DNA of 64,000 nt from Anthopleura xanthogrammica. Its lineage: Eukaryota > Cnidaria > Anthozoa > Actiniaria > Actiniidae. Each line of letters opens with the position of its first letter. Position 1 is the stretch's first letter. Both the position numbers and the translations under genes were made by a program. This document shows, one piece after another, positions 53,536 through 64,000 of the stretch. The notes under the pieces are model-generated. The model searched no databases. It was not told the DNA's origin and saw nothing but the letters and a program-made list of their open reading frames with translations. The DNA lies in assembly GCA_964019055.1 (NCBI GenBank), contig OZ025208.1, positions 15,809,457-15,873,456 of the forward strand. Direction: 5' to 3'.

Positions 53536-54976
53536 CGTCGAGAAAGGGTTATAATCATGAGGGTCATGTGATATGGACTGATCTCATTGGATATGAAGTT
53601 TGGGGAAAATAATGCCTATGTTAAGTTGCACAGCCGATTTTATTTTGCAAAGGCAACTTAGTGTTACAAGTTAACAATAGACTCCATCTTGTATTTTATT
53701 CAGACAATGTTCACTGGTATCGACCACAACTGGAAGAACAGCACATTTGCTACATGTGGACAGCAACTGGATATATGGGATGAAAGTAGAGCAGATCCTA
53801 TTCGTACATTCACATGGGGTGTGGATACTGTTCATAGTGTGAAATATAACCCTATTGAGGTGAGTCCTGCCCTCTAATGTGGAAATTAAAAAATTAAAAA
53901 AATACATGAAATTTATGCAGTAAAAACGAGCACACAAAGTTTGGTAAAACTGCACTGATATTCTTGTGACGGTCTTTCTCTGGTCACGTTCACACCGCCC
54001 ATAGTGCATTTTGGGCTTGGTATGCAACAAGCAACAAAACCTTTTTTTGAAATAGCCGTAGTATATACATGTAGATGTGAAGTATGTTGGTGCTTTTCAG
54101 AGTACGATGACCTCCATTTTTTCCCTCTTTAGACAAATATCCTAGCCAGTACAGCATCAGATAGAAGTGTTGTCCTATACGACACCAGGGGTTCCTCTCC
54201 TCTTCGTAAACTCGTCATGGCGATGCGCTCCAATACTGTAGCCTGGAATCCAATAGAGGCCTATATCTTTACAGCAGCCAATGAGGATTCTAATCTATAT
54301 ACCTATGATATGCGGCGGTTGGATCAGGCTGTTAATGTTCACATGGATCACGTATCGGCAGTACTTGATGTGGATTATGCTCCTACTGGACAAGAGTTTG
54401 TATCTGGAAGCTTTGATAAGAGTATTAGGATCTTTGAACGTAGTGGAGGACATAGTAGGTCAGTGGTGGGATCTTGCACGATTGGATGAGATATTCAGTC
54501 CCATTTGTGCCTTCTTTCCTTCTTTCTTTCCTTTTTTTCCTTCCTTCCTTCCTTCCTTCCTTTCTCTCTTTTCTTTTTCTTTGTTTCACTCATTCTTTCC
54601 CACCAGCTTCCCTTTGTTTTCCTCTTTTATTCTTTTTCTTTTCTTTTCTTACTTTTCCAGAGAGGTTTACCATGCTCGGCGTATGCAAAGAGTGTTCTGT
54701 GTTCGGTTCAGTGCAGACTCAACTTATGTTCTCTCTGGAAGTGATGAAACAAACATCAGGTACTAAAATTTCCTGCAATTTTCAATATTACGTGGCCTCT
54801 GTAGTTGCTAGTTGCCCGTTGGGATTTTGTTTTTCACTGCCATCACTCAAAAATATAAAAGGTGACATTTGAACTTGGGTTTCCACGTAATTATGAATAT
54901 CGCAGTAACATAGAAACAATACTCAAAGGAATGCAACACGATCTGAAATGAGAAAATGTTACAGCTAAGTTGAAAA

Positions 54977-55378
54977 GATCGAACCCTGTAACAACCTCTG
55001 GGCTGATCTAAGTCAGGGCACGGCTAACTCACAGATTGAACCCTGAAACAACCTCTGGGCTGATCTAAGTCAGGGCATGGCTAACTCACAGATTGAACCC
55101 TGAAACAACCTGTGGGCTGATCTAAGTCATGGCATGGCTAACTCACAGATTGAACCCTGAAACAACCTCTGGGCTGATCTAAGTCAGGGCACGGCTAACT
55201 CACAGATCGAACCCTGAAACAACCTATGGGCTGATCCAAGTCAGGGCATGGCTAACTCACAGATTGAACCCTGTAACAACCTCTGGGCTGAACTAAGTCA
55301 GGGCATGGCTAACTCACAGATTGAACCCTGAAACAACCTCTGGGCTGATCTAAGTCAGGGCACGGCTAACTCACAGTT
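54977..55378. repeat. 60-bp tandem repeat, about seven units (DCAF13 copy 2, intron 6)
   Basis: Expanded form of the three-unit array in copy 1 (38043-38215), with the same ACCCTGAAACAACCTCTGGG unit. Confidence 0.93.
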
Positions 55379-56236
55379 ATAATTAGGGATCGAACATATG
55401 ACTACAGTGGTGGGAGATGTAGCACACACCTCCCTGGTGTCAAGGGCTTTATTCATGAGCCTCTGCCTCGAGAAAATGAGAATCTGCTCTGCGCGATTGA
55501 CGTAAAATAAATGACAATTTTTATTTTACATTAAATCATGTTTTTAATACAGAATATGGAAAGCAAACGCGTCACAGAAACTTGGAGCCGTAAGTAGCGA
55601 CCAATAAGTATTTTTTGTCATTAAGCGACCGTTACGCAAATACGCACGTGCGTACTTGAGAAATTCACACATTTTTCAGATTTGCTTATGTAAGTGGGAG
55701 TGTTTGAGGTCATGGGGACCCGTGTGTACTTGCCAAAAAGTCCTAGCTGCACCCCTGACACGGCCACATTTAATGCGACCAACCTCTATTTACCGATCAG
55801 TCCCATAAGTGTCAGTGTCTGGCTAACCTTTAAACAGCGGCCAGTTGTCAAAGTTTGACACTTATTTATATCTTTATTTACCTGAAAACATTTATATATC
55901 GTCCAGTTGACCATTCCCCGAGATGGCCGGTTAATAGAGGTCTGATCTGGGGTGGTACTTTATCCAAGTTTGGTGATGAAGCATTTAATTTTAACTTTTG
56001 TTTGTTTGAACCCAGCTTGCACCGAGAGAGAAAGAAGCTTTTGCATATTCAACACGTCTGAAAGAACGCTTTAAACACCATCCGAGAATACGAAGAATAC
56101 AAAGGTAAACAAGTTCTAGTATTTGTGCATTCCCTTCCCATGGGAAAGATAGACTGAGTACAAGATAGACTACTAGTTTGAGGACATGAATTTAGTTTTG
56201 TATGGATATGGTGAAAGAAACTTCGTTAAAGCATCT

Positions 56237-56659
56237 TTCCATCCCATTCATCCATCCATCCATCCATCCATCCATCCATCCATCCATCCATCCATCCATC
56301 CATCCATCCATCCATCCATCCATCCATCCATCCATCCATCCATCCATCCATCCATCCATCCATCCATCCATCCATCCATCCATCCATCCATCCATCCATC
56401 CATCCATCCATCCATCCATCCATCCATCCATCCATCCATCCATCCATCCATCCATCCATCCATCCATCCATCCATCCATCCATCCATCCATCCATCCATC
56501 CATCCATCCATCCATCCATCCATCCATCCATCCATCCATCCATCCATCCATCCATCCATCCATCCATCCATCCATCCATCCATCCATCCATCCATCCATC
56601 CATCCATCCATCCATCCATCCATCCATCCATCCATCCATCCATCCATCCATCCATCCAT

Positions 56660-56706
<47 letters not shown>

Positions 56707-56765
56707 TCCATCCATCCATCCATCCATCCATCCATCCAGCCATCCATCCATCCATCCATCCATCC
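56237..56765. repeat. (CATC)n array with an internal CAGC block
   Basis: About 130 CATC units in DCAF13 copy 2 intron 8, with a run of CAGC units at about 56659-56705 and one further CAGC before the end. Copy 1 has only a short degenerate version (39075-39240). The long Ile-His-Pro-Ser and Trp-Met-Asp-Gly frames on the two strands are artefacts. Confidence 0.97.
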
Positions 56766-57059
56766 ATTAAATTATCCAACCATCCCATCTCATCCGTCCA
56801 CCCATACATCCATACATTCATCCCATCGACCAATCCATCTATCCACCGTATCCTACCATCCGTCCCACCCACCCTTCCCATCCAATCCCATCTATCCACC
56901 CACTCATCCATTCGTCAATTTAACCGTGTTGTATTCTTTGTTTCAGACACCGACATGTTCCTAAAGCAATCTACAAAGCCGCTCTTGAGAAGAGAATCAT
57001 GTCTGAATCACAAAAACGAAAGTAAGTGCTTAGAATGATATTAGAGTGAATGGGGAACA

Positions 57060-57215
57060 TACGGTACGACGTGAAATGGCTTTCCATAAAAGCGAGAAAC
57101 GTGCAGTACTGACTTAGAGCACGTACATGGTACGACATGCCGTAACATTGAAATGGCTTCCTATAAGAATGTAGCACGTGCACTGTACGACATGCCGTAA
57201 CACTGAAATGGCTTC
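57060..57215. repeat. GTACGACATGC-type repeat in DCAF13 copy 2, intron 9
   Basis: Shorter version of the array at 39380-39640. Confidence 0.75.
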
Positions 57216-57504
57216 CCTTAGTTTATATGTTTTTAAATTTATTTTTCTGTTACATTTTAGGGATGAAAATCGTCGTCTTCACAGTAAACCAGGCACAGTT
57301 CCACGCGTTGCTGAATGAAAGAAACAAGTTGTCGCTGTTGTTAAGTAAAATCCAACATGTTTCTATAAATTAAAACTAATCTAATCCTAATTTTTGAATG
57401 TATTCAGTCATTATTTTTTCACTAGTGAATTATAAATCATATTATGGAATTGTTTAGCAGTGTTTTTGAGACACTTGGAAAGGTTTGGGGGTTGGATGAC
57501 GAAT

Positions 57505-57532
57505 TGCGCATGCGCGGAAATTTGGCGGGAAA
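57505..57532 (+). promoter_or_regulatory. NRF1 and E2F site cluster, second copy
   Basis: Same two sites and spacing as at 39933-39960, in the segment before DCAF13 copy 3. Confidence 0.55.
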
Positions 57533-58299
57533 GGGCGAACGTCGAAGATTCGTAAATTTATATATTTTTTATAACTAGAACATTATTATTTTTTCTTTTT
57601 TCGTTTTAATATTTTGTCTAAAAGAAGACTGTTACCACAGTGGATAATCCTATAAGTACCTTCGCACTACCAAAGTTATACCTTTCCTATTATTAGTTTT
57701 AAAGCACTTGTGAGCTCCAAAATCAAGTTTATGGGTTTCCTGCCTGGATTATTCGTTGAAAGCACTCGTCACCGACGCCACTCCTTTCATGATTGTCCTG
57801 GGTTATTTTCGTATCTTGTTGATTCAGGATACAGTTAATAAACAATTATTGGATGAGGTTGAGCATGATATCGTAAATTATCAAGACCAAGGCCGTGTTA
57901 TCTGCCGAAGCCGTAGGCTGAAAACCGAATTCAATAATTGTTTTATTATACATTTTGTAAACTAAGAATAAAGATTTAATTCTGCTTTAGACGAAGGAAG
58001 TTGTAGAACTTGTCAAACTTGCTACTATTTTCCTGTCTTTTATCTTGCGCTATTGCGAACTATCCGAGAGAGAAAATCCGACATCCTCAAGCTACATAGG
58101 AACCTTGACCCTAGTTTACACCCGTTTGAAACGCCTAGAGAGTACACAAGAGCGTTGAATGCTACCAAGTTAGAGCGAGTGTTTGCAAAGCCTTTTGTGG
58201 GTGCTTTAGATGGACATACTGATGGTGTAATTGTCTAGCAATTAAGACATCCTAGGAGTCTATCTGTGTTATTATCGGGATCCATATTTTATTATCGAG

Positions 58300-59860
58300 G
58301 TCCATATTTTGGTTACGCCAAGTCAAATATTGCCTACACTGTGGTCCGTTTTGACTAAGCTCTCAATATTAATATATATTAATATATATTCTCATGTATA
58401 TAATGTCTGTTGAACATCCTCGTAATTCAGCCCTTGGCTGCGAGAAGGAATGAATAAACTATTATTATTTTATTTTAAAAAAAATTTCCCTTTTTATTTT
58501 CACTTTTTACTTTTTTCTAAATTGGGCACCCTGTGGTAACTACTCGCCCCATTTCTCCGAGACTCACGTCCAAGATGGCGGAATAACATTCCGAAAGTAT
58601 TTTAGCGGATTTTAGTAATAGGTGACAGGAGAAAAAGGAAAAAACTGAATTGTCGAAAGTATAAAATTGTATATCTACTGGTTTTCCTGAAAAGAGGGGG
58701 TGTTCCGGTGCCGTACGTGCAAAGATATATTGAATTATCCGAAAATTCTCTCTTCAAAGCTGGACGAACTTAGACCGATATGAGAGTCAAAAACCTTGAA
58801 AAGGACAGGTAATCACGAACTACCTTAAAAGAAGTAATCAAAAATAATTCGAGGGACCATTTTCAAAGTACTTTGGGATTGAAATAACCCTATGGAATCC
58901 ATATATGTTCATTAATCAGAAAGAAACTAGTTTTATTTGCAGTGAGTTTTGCCGTCTAGTGCAAATTTTGAGAGAGTCTTTTCCCTGTTTTCTGTCGAAA
59001 TTATTACTTATTACAGGAACATGTTGTTAGATAGAACTGAAAAGAAGCAAATTAAAACTTGAAATTGCAAAGAAAAGTTGTTTGGTTGTTGAAATTAAGG
59101 TTTTGTTGGTATAAAAAGTTAGTGAGGGTTTGATCAAAAAATAATCTGAAAATCACATACAAAGAAAATGGCCCAAATTTTTCTCAGCTGATTTTGGTTT
59201 TATTAAGGTTGTACTAACTCCTGATGTAGATATTGATTCTAGCTAGTGTGGCAGTTTAGAAATAATAATTTCTGAAAAAATGGAACTTTTTGGTACTTTT
59301 TTTCTCTTCAAAACTTTGCCAAAGCTAGTGCCAGTCCCCTCACTGCCAGGCACCTTTATGCTAAATCCTCACATATGACCTGAAAGAGCAATCATAGTAG
59401 AAACACACCATACAGTCTATTTGCCCATAGATTTGGTATGTATAGTGTTATGAGGATTATAACATATCCTTCCAAGAACAGGATTTTTCATGATTTTTGG
59501 GCTAAAAAGGGACCCACCCCTGTAACTTTTGAACCAAAAGGCAGAAATCAAAACCATAGCAGACTTTGCAATATCTCATTAAGTTCAACTTCTGCACGAA
59601 GTTTGGTCAAATTCGGTTGACCCCCCTTTCCATCTTGTGGAACACTTTCTGGAACAAATTATGACTCTTAAAAGTAGTGTTAATAATTATTATATTCTCT
59701 GTTCATTGTTACTCATTATAGAGTTTGAAACCAGAATTTATATCATTTAAAACAAATATACCAAACATCATGTGATACTTCTTTTGGTCTTTAAGTCTTT
59801 TTTCATAGGACAACCTTTTTGACAATAACTGTATAATAAAATTAAATATAACATTGTTAT
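58300..59860. repeat. 1.6-kb intron 1 block, copy 3
   Basis: Near-identical counterpart of 40951-42560, lacking the 62-bp MITE. No supported gene. Confidence 0.75.
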
Positions 59861-60817
59861 CTTTTTGCAGATCAAGTTGTGGCATCTATCCAAGAGAGAA
59901 TGCATACAAACCTTAACAGCTCACAATGGTTTTATCAGAGGACTCTGTGTAACACCTAAAGGAGATTCCTTTTTTTCGGTAAGAAAGCAAGTTTAGATCA
60001 GGAGTTCTTGTACATGTGAGCGAAAAGTACTAGAGCCAATCCACTGTTTTACAATGTAACTGGATCCAAATTAAGATCATCTGTCATTCCCTCCCCTGTT
60101 GTGTGTGAAAGTGACTGATTGTCACTAGATGGCTGCTACTTGTTTGTGTCTGTTTTGTGTTTATTCCATGGTTTTGATGCGTTTGCTCCATATCATATTT
60201 ATATATCTATTACTTATCATTGTAAATTTAGTGTAATATGTGCGCATGTGATCATATTCATATGTAATATGTGCATTATAAATATTAAAGTTATTATTAT
60301 TAAAGTTATTGTGTGTGTGTATAAAAAGTGGAGCTGATCCACTGTTTTAATTCCCATGTAAGACCATTTATCATTTCCTTGAGTATTTCTTTATTTGCCA
60401 GTTACATTCAAATTAATATGGATGAAACTCGAATCATTAATGACATACGTAAAGAAAGCACTACTGTAGCAAGAATAATACTAGTATGGACGGCATCATT
60501 GCAAAGATAACTTATCCAACTCATTGATGTTAAAAAGATACACAATAGAAATCATAACTAACCAATACAGTACAATACAACTGTGGAGAGTTCTGTAATT
60601 CTGATACAAAATCCTATAATATTTCACTCAGACAAATACTATGCTTCCCAGGTGAGTTTGGTTGCCCCTGACAACATGCACATAAAATCTCTTTATTTAA
60701 GTGTCTAGGTATTCCAGTGCTTTCGCACTAATTTGGGACACTTTTCACTCACACACACTACCACTTGACATTCAATATGCTGTGCACACATCACTCAACT
60801 CACATGTTGATTTTCAT

Positions 60818-60995
60818 GGAGGGAGGAAACTGGAGAAGCCGGAGAAAACCCTTGTAGCAGAAGAGAGAACAACACATCAAACAAACTCAATTCACATGTG
60901 GTGTCTGCAGGGCTTGAACCACCGACCTGAACCTTTGAAACCACAGTGGTGAAAGGCGACGCATATTAGCAGGGTACGTCACCCATGCTACCCAT
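60818..60995 (-). mobile_element. Reverse-oriented SINE in DCAF13 intron 2 (copy 3)
   Basis: Third orthologous copy of the insertion at 31955-32120 and 43735-43905. Confidence 0.75.
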
Positions 60996-61337
60996 TTCAC
61001 TGACCAAAATTTGTAACTTACTTTGTCTGTTGCCCCAAAATCAACTGAAAAGCTTAGTAAAGGAATAAGATAAATGCTCATGCACCCAGCATGCAGGAAA
61101 TGTGGTCAGCATTTTTAATATTTAATATTTTAATCATAGGTTGGAGATGACAAGGTAGTCAAGAAGTGGAGTATGGATCAGTGTCTGGACACAGTCACTA
61201 CAAACACTAACCTAGAACCATTAAACACAATAATAGGAAAGGTAAGTCTGGTGCTGAGAAATAGATAATATACAGTAGATGCTAAAGATACACTGACTTT
61301 TCAAATGTCTGCACGTATAGGGATGTTTGGATTCCTG

Positions 61338-61945
61338 ATCACAGATCTGAAGTACAGTAGCTAGTGTGCACTGTTTAATTGATCTCACTAGTATTCTATA
61401 ATTATTGTAAACAAGAAGATGATATGTGATCACAGATCTGAAGTACAGTAGCTAGTGTGCACTGTTTAATTGATCTCACTAGTATTCTATAATTATTGTA
61501 AACAAGAAGATATGTGATCACAGATCTGAAGTACAGTAGCTAGTGTGCACTGTTTAATTGATCTCACTAGTATTCTATAATTATTGTAAACAAGAAGATA
61601 TGTGATCACAGATCTGAAGTACAGTAGCTAGTGTGCACTGTTTAATTGATCTCACTAGTATTCTATAATTATTGTAAACAAGAAGATATGTGATCACAGA
61701 TCTGAAGTACAGACTAGCTAGTGTGCACTGTTTAATTGATCTCACTAGTATTCTATAATTATTGTAAACAAGAAGATATGTGATCACAGATCTGAAGTAC
61801 AGTAGCTAGTGTGCACTGTTTAATTGATCTCACTAGTATTCTATAATTATTGTAAACAAGAAGATATGTGATCACAGATCTGAAGTACAGTAGCTAGTGT
61901 GCACTGTTTAATTGATCTCACTAGTATTCTATAATTATTGTAAAC
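61338..61945. repeat. 88-bp tandem repeat, about seven units (copy 3)
   Basis: Units begin at GATCACAGATCTGAAG near 61338, 61428, 61517, 61604, 61691, 61780 and 61868. One unit carries the ACAGACTAGCTAG variant also seen once in copy 2. Confidence 0.95.
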
Positions 61946-62539
61946 AAGAGATGATATGTGATCAGAGATCAAAACGTCTATATGTAAACATTTACATGTA
62001 ACAAATCAAAGAGAACAAGTAAGATGACCAAATTTAAAAATTCGTAAATAACTAAAGGATATACCATGCTAAACCATCGGAAAGTTGTTTTTTACCATAA
62101 CAAGGTCAAAAAAAAGATCCAAAAACGATCAAGCGCACGCTGGCGCCATTACACGAGCGATTCATCATTCTCTCCATGTGTCCTCTTATTTACCACAGCT
62201 CTCGACCAATCAGTGCACCAGGAATTTCACAATTTTGGTAAAAAAACTTCATATACATTACTCCTGACTGCAATTTCAAGATATTTACTGCTAAAGATAC
62301 ACATTGTATTGCAATTGCTATAAAATAAGCAAAAATCAACTTCTAGATTCCAATTGGAGTTTATTTATTTATTTTTTATTTAATCAATTTGCCAAATTTA
62401 AAGGCAGGTGATAAACAATAGAACATTAAGTCCCCTACAAGGCGTATCACCCGAACCCAACCCATGTAAAATATACTAACCATCCCTCAATGAAACCCTT
62501 AAGAAAAACTAAATGGTATAGTATACTGTACATAGAGCA

Positions 62540-63612
62540 TTCACTGGGTTGCCTGTACAAGAGCTTGCCCACTCGCCAATCCTATTTACTCTTTATTATT
62601 TCACACAAAAGTGTTCCTTTTGGGTTCAAAGTCCCCCTTTATTAAAAACATTTTAAATTCTAGTAAGGCATTAGTGTTGCGTTACTGACTCGTCAACGCG
62701 TATTAGATTTCTACTTGACCTACTTGAGTACCTTTCAAGACTAGCTGATGAAATAAACATATCTATTTCAGTATCGAAACTGTTCACTGTAAAACAAATG
62801 TTTTATCAATGTAAATACTCTTAGCCAAAATGTGTTTAACTGGTAATTTGTTTTTCCCTCAGTTTTTTTGTATTTTCATAAATGGAAATATTCAACAAGG
62901 AGTCTTGGCAGTTCGCTTTCTTGTAGATCACTATCAGCTCGTCTGACTTCTACAAGTTCTTGGAGTCAGCTTTCATCAAAGCTTTGTTTGTCACTCTTTT
63001 TGTAGTTAGTCTCAGTATATTTTTTTGTATCTGAGATCTGGTAAGATCTAGTTTGACCATAGCTAGATATTTAATAGATTCTCTTAGTCTATTTTGACTA
63101 GTTTGTCTAGTTCTACGATTCTCATACCGTAGTTTGCTCATAGATTCTCAAAGATAGCTCATAGATACTCAGACTTCTCTCTTTGAGTACGTGGACCAAC
63201 CCGTTCCAAAATCGCTCAATAACATCTTTTAGTGTGGGTCTACCACGTACGGCGTGTGCGTTTGTAAGTAGTTTAAGCATACCGTTAAAAAAGCTAAAGA
63301 CAATGGTAGGCCACGTGCCTACAGACAACATACCTCACGAAACTTGAACGAATGAATTAATGGCAACCAAACACCGAAAGCTATAAATACCTCGTGCTCG
63401 ATATCATGTGCCAAATTCTATTAAATTGTCGATCATATTTGTACACAAATACATAACACAACACAACTTCATTGGACAGACTATTGCTATGGTTACAAGT
63501 TCTCAACCAATCATGACGTGTGACGTCACAATAGACATTATGGTCTACCTGAAGCCCGAAAAAGAAAAATGGCCCTCATTTTAAGACTGGTTTGCTACAC
63601 AGGCAACCTAGT
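62540..63612. mobile_element. About 1.05-kb insertion, copy 3
   Basis: Counterpart of 45388-46443 with the same end motifs (GGTTGCCTGTACAAG, CTACACAGGCAACCTAG). Confidence 0.5.
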
Positions 63613-63626
63613 AATAATAGCCAATT

Positions 63627-64000
63627 CTACTTTACACACCAGACACCAGAACTCCACGTACTAACTAATAACTGACCATCCTTTAAAACAGTTATATATC
63701 GAGGGTCCTTGATTACATCACAAGTCCTTCCTACAAAACGACCATCCAATGTGAATTTTTGTACGCGGTTTTTACTATAATCACACACCAGTAGATGATG
63801 GTCATTATCAATAGCCAGGCCCCATGGTCTATCCAGCTGACCATTAGCTTTGCCTTTACCATCAATCGTTGATATTCTAGTCGGTACGTTACCTTTCTTC
63901 TCAAATACATGGATAACGTGATTACTATAATCACTGACGTAAAACAGTCCATCATGTGTTATCACATCACGTGGATCAAACTTGTCCTGTGTTGTCAAAC
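63627..64000 (-). CDS. TRIM D, C-terminal NHL part, continues beyond the window
   Basis: Open frame from the window edge to the stop at 63627, covering the last NHL repeats (GLFYVSDYSNHVIHVF, LDRPWGLAIDNDHHLLVCD, GVWCVK). It sits antisense after exon 3 of DCAF13 copy 3, the same place as TRIM A and B. Closest in wording to TRIM B. Whether the rest is intact cannot be seen. Confidence 0.88.
   Translation of the reverse strand, partial: LTTQDKFDPRDVITHDGLFYVSDYSNHVIHVFEKKGNVPTRISTIDGKGKANGQLDRPWGLAIDNDHHLLVCDYSKNRVQKFTLDGRFVGRTCDVIKDPRYITVLKDGQLLVSTWSSGVWCVK

Larger units (their letters stand above)
40536..57376 (+). pseudogene. DCAF13: DCAF13 copy 2, inactivated at both ends
   Basis: Tandem copy joined to foreign sequence inside exon 1 (junction near 40536), so the first 13 codons and the ATG are missing. 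Exon 1 remnant 40536-40738 also has a 28-bp deletion, flanked by GTC in copy 1, that shifts the frame. Later exons keep splice sites and frame: 42572-42679, 44051-44152 (six bases longer), 53704-53859, 54133-54458 (donor GTCAGT in place of GTGAGT), 54661-54759, 55553-55589, 56016-56104, 56947-57021. The last exon starts at 57261 and has TGA at 57316-57318, removing about ten C-terminal residues. Intron 3 has grown to 9.5 kb and holds TRIM B, a TRIM fragment and the split TRIM C. Expression as a shorter protein from a new start cannot be excluded. Confidence 0.88.
58062..64000 (+). pseudogene. DCAF13: DCAF13 copy 3, 5' part, cut by window end
   Basis: Starts at the same junction as copy 2 (exon 1 without ATG, from 58062). 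Exon 1 has a one-base change in length after GGTGT and a three-base insertion, giving an early TAG, and its donor is lost because the sequence jumps from near the exon end into the 1.6-kb block at about 58300. Exon 2 (59871-59978) and exon 3 (61140-61241) keep frame and splice sites. Exons 4-10 would lie beyond the window. The shared junction and shared insertions show it arose with copy 2; the exon 1 lesions differ. Confidence 0.85.

Noticed and set aside
56186..57038. Long open frames on both strands over the CATC array (Ile-His-Pro-Ser and Trp-Met-Asp-Gly repeats)
   Set aside because: A four-base repeat lacking stop codons leaves frames open on both strands; no start context or domain.
45954..63331. 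Matching 69-residue frames at 45954-46163 and 63122-63331
   Set aside because: They match because the whole block is a recent duplication; no domain, and the neighbouring sequence is equally similar.
63483..63496. X-box-like GTAACCATAGCAAT (minus strand) near TRIM D
   Set aside because: It lies inside the 1-kb insertion at the 3' side of the TRIM gene, and the copy 2 version differs; probably chance.

Overview
This window reads as nuclear DNA of a non-bilaterian animal, most likely an anthozoan cnidarian. That placement is an inference from AT-rich sequence, spliced genes with GT-AG introns whose products resemble vertebrate proteins, an intronless TRIM-NHL family, tRNA-derived SINEs and many small inverted-repeat transposons. 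No bacterial-type operon, rRNA gene or CRISPR array is present.

Left part (1-29,000). A mostly single-exon, unrecognised gene lies on the minus strand (1310-2659). After a gene-poor, AT-rich stretch comes a 21-exon gene for a cytosolic carboxypeptidase of the AGBL2/AGBL3 (CCP2/CCP3) type (7373-25025, +). Every splice phase closes, giving a 1258-residue protein with all zinc and catalytic residues. Its introns carry SINEs, a 12-unit tRNA-Glu-like tandem array, a 90-bp array, a 41-bp minisatellite of about 40 units and several hairpin elements. Next, on the minus strand, a seven-exon gene (25940-28900) encodes a 186-residue helical protein that I do not recognise by name. Both it and the carboxypeptidase gene have an RFX-type X-box about 140 bp before the ATG, so both may be ciliary genes.

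Right part (29,660-64,000). An intact ten-exon DCAF13 (Sof1/WDSOF1) gene (29661-39776, +; 447 residues) is followed by two tandem copies of the same block (40536-about 58061 and 58062 to the window end). The junction cuts exon 1, so both extra copies lack the start codon; each also has its own frameshift, and copy 2 has an early stop in its last exon. In intron 3 of the intact gene and of copy 2, antisense to the host, sit intronless TRIM-type genes (RING, two B-boxes, coiled coil, filamin repeat, NHL propeller). Two are intact, one is split by a 498-bp transposon, one is a 3' scrap, and a fifth is cut by the window end at the equivalent place in copy 3. The nested gene has therefore been amplified with, and beyond, its host: the host copies decay while most TRIM frames stay open.

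The DCAF13 copies serve as a record of events. Comparing them exposes filled and empty sites for two transposons, with target-site duplications, and arrays that differ in unit number between copies (an 88-bp unit present about 1, 4 and 7 times).
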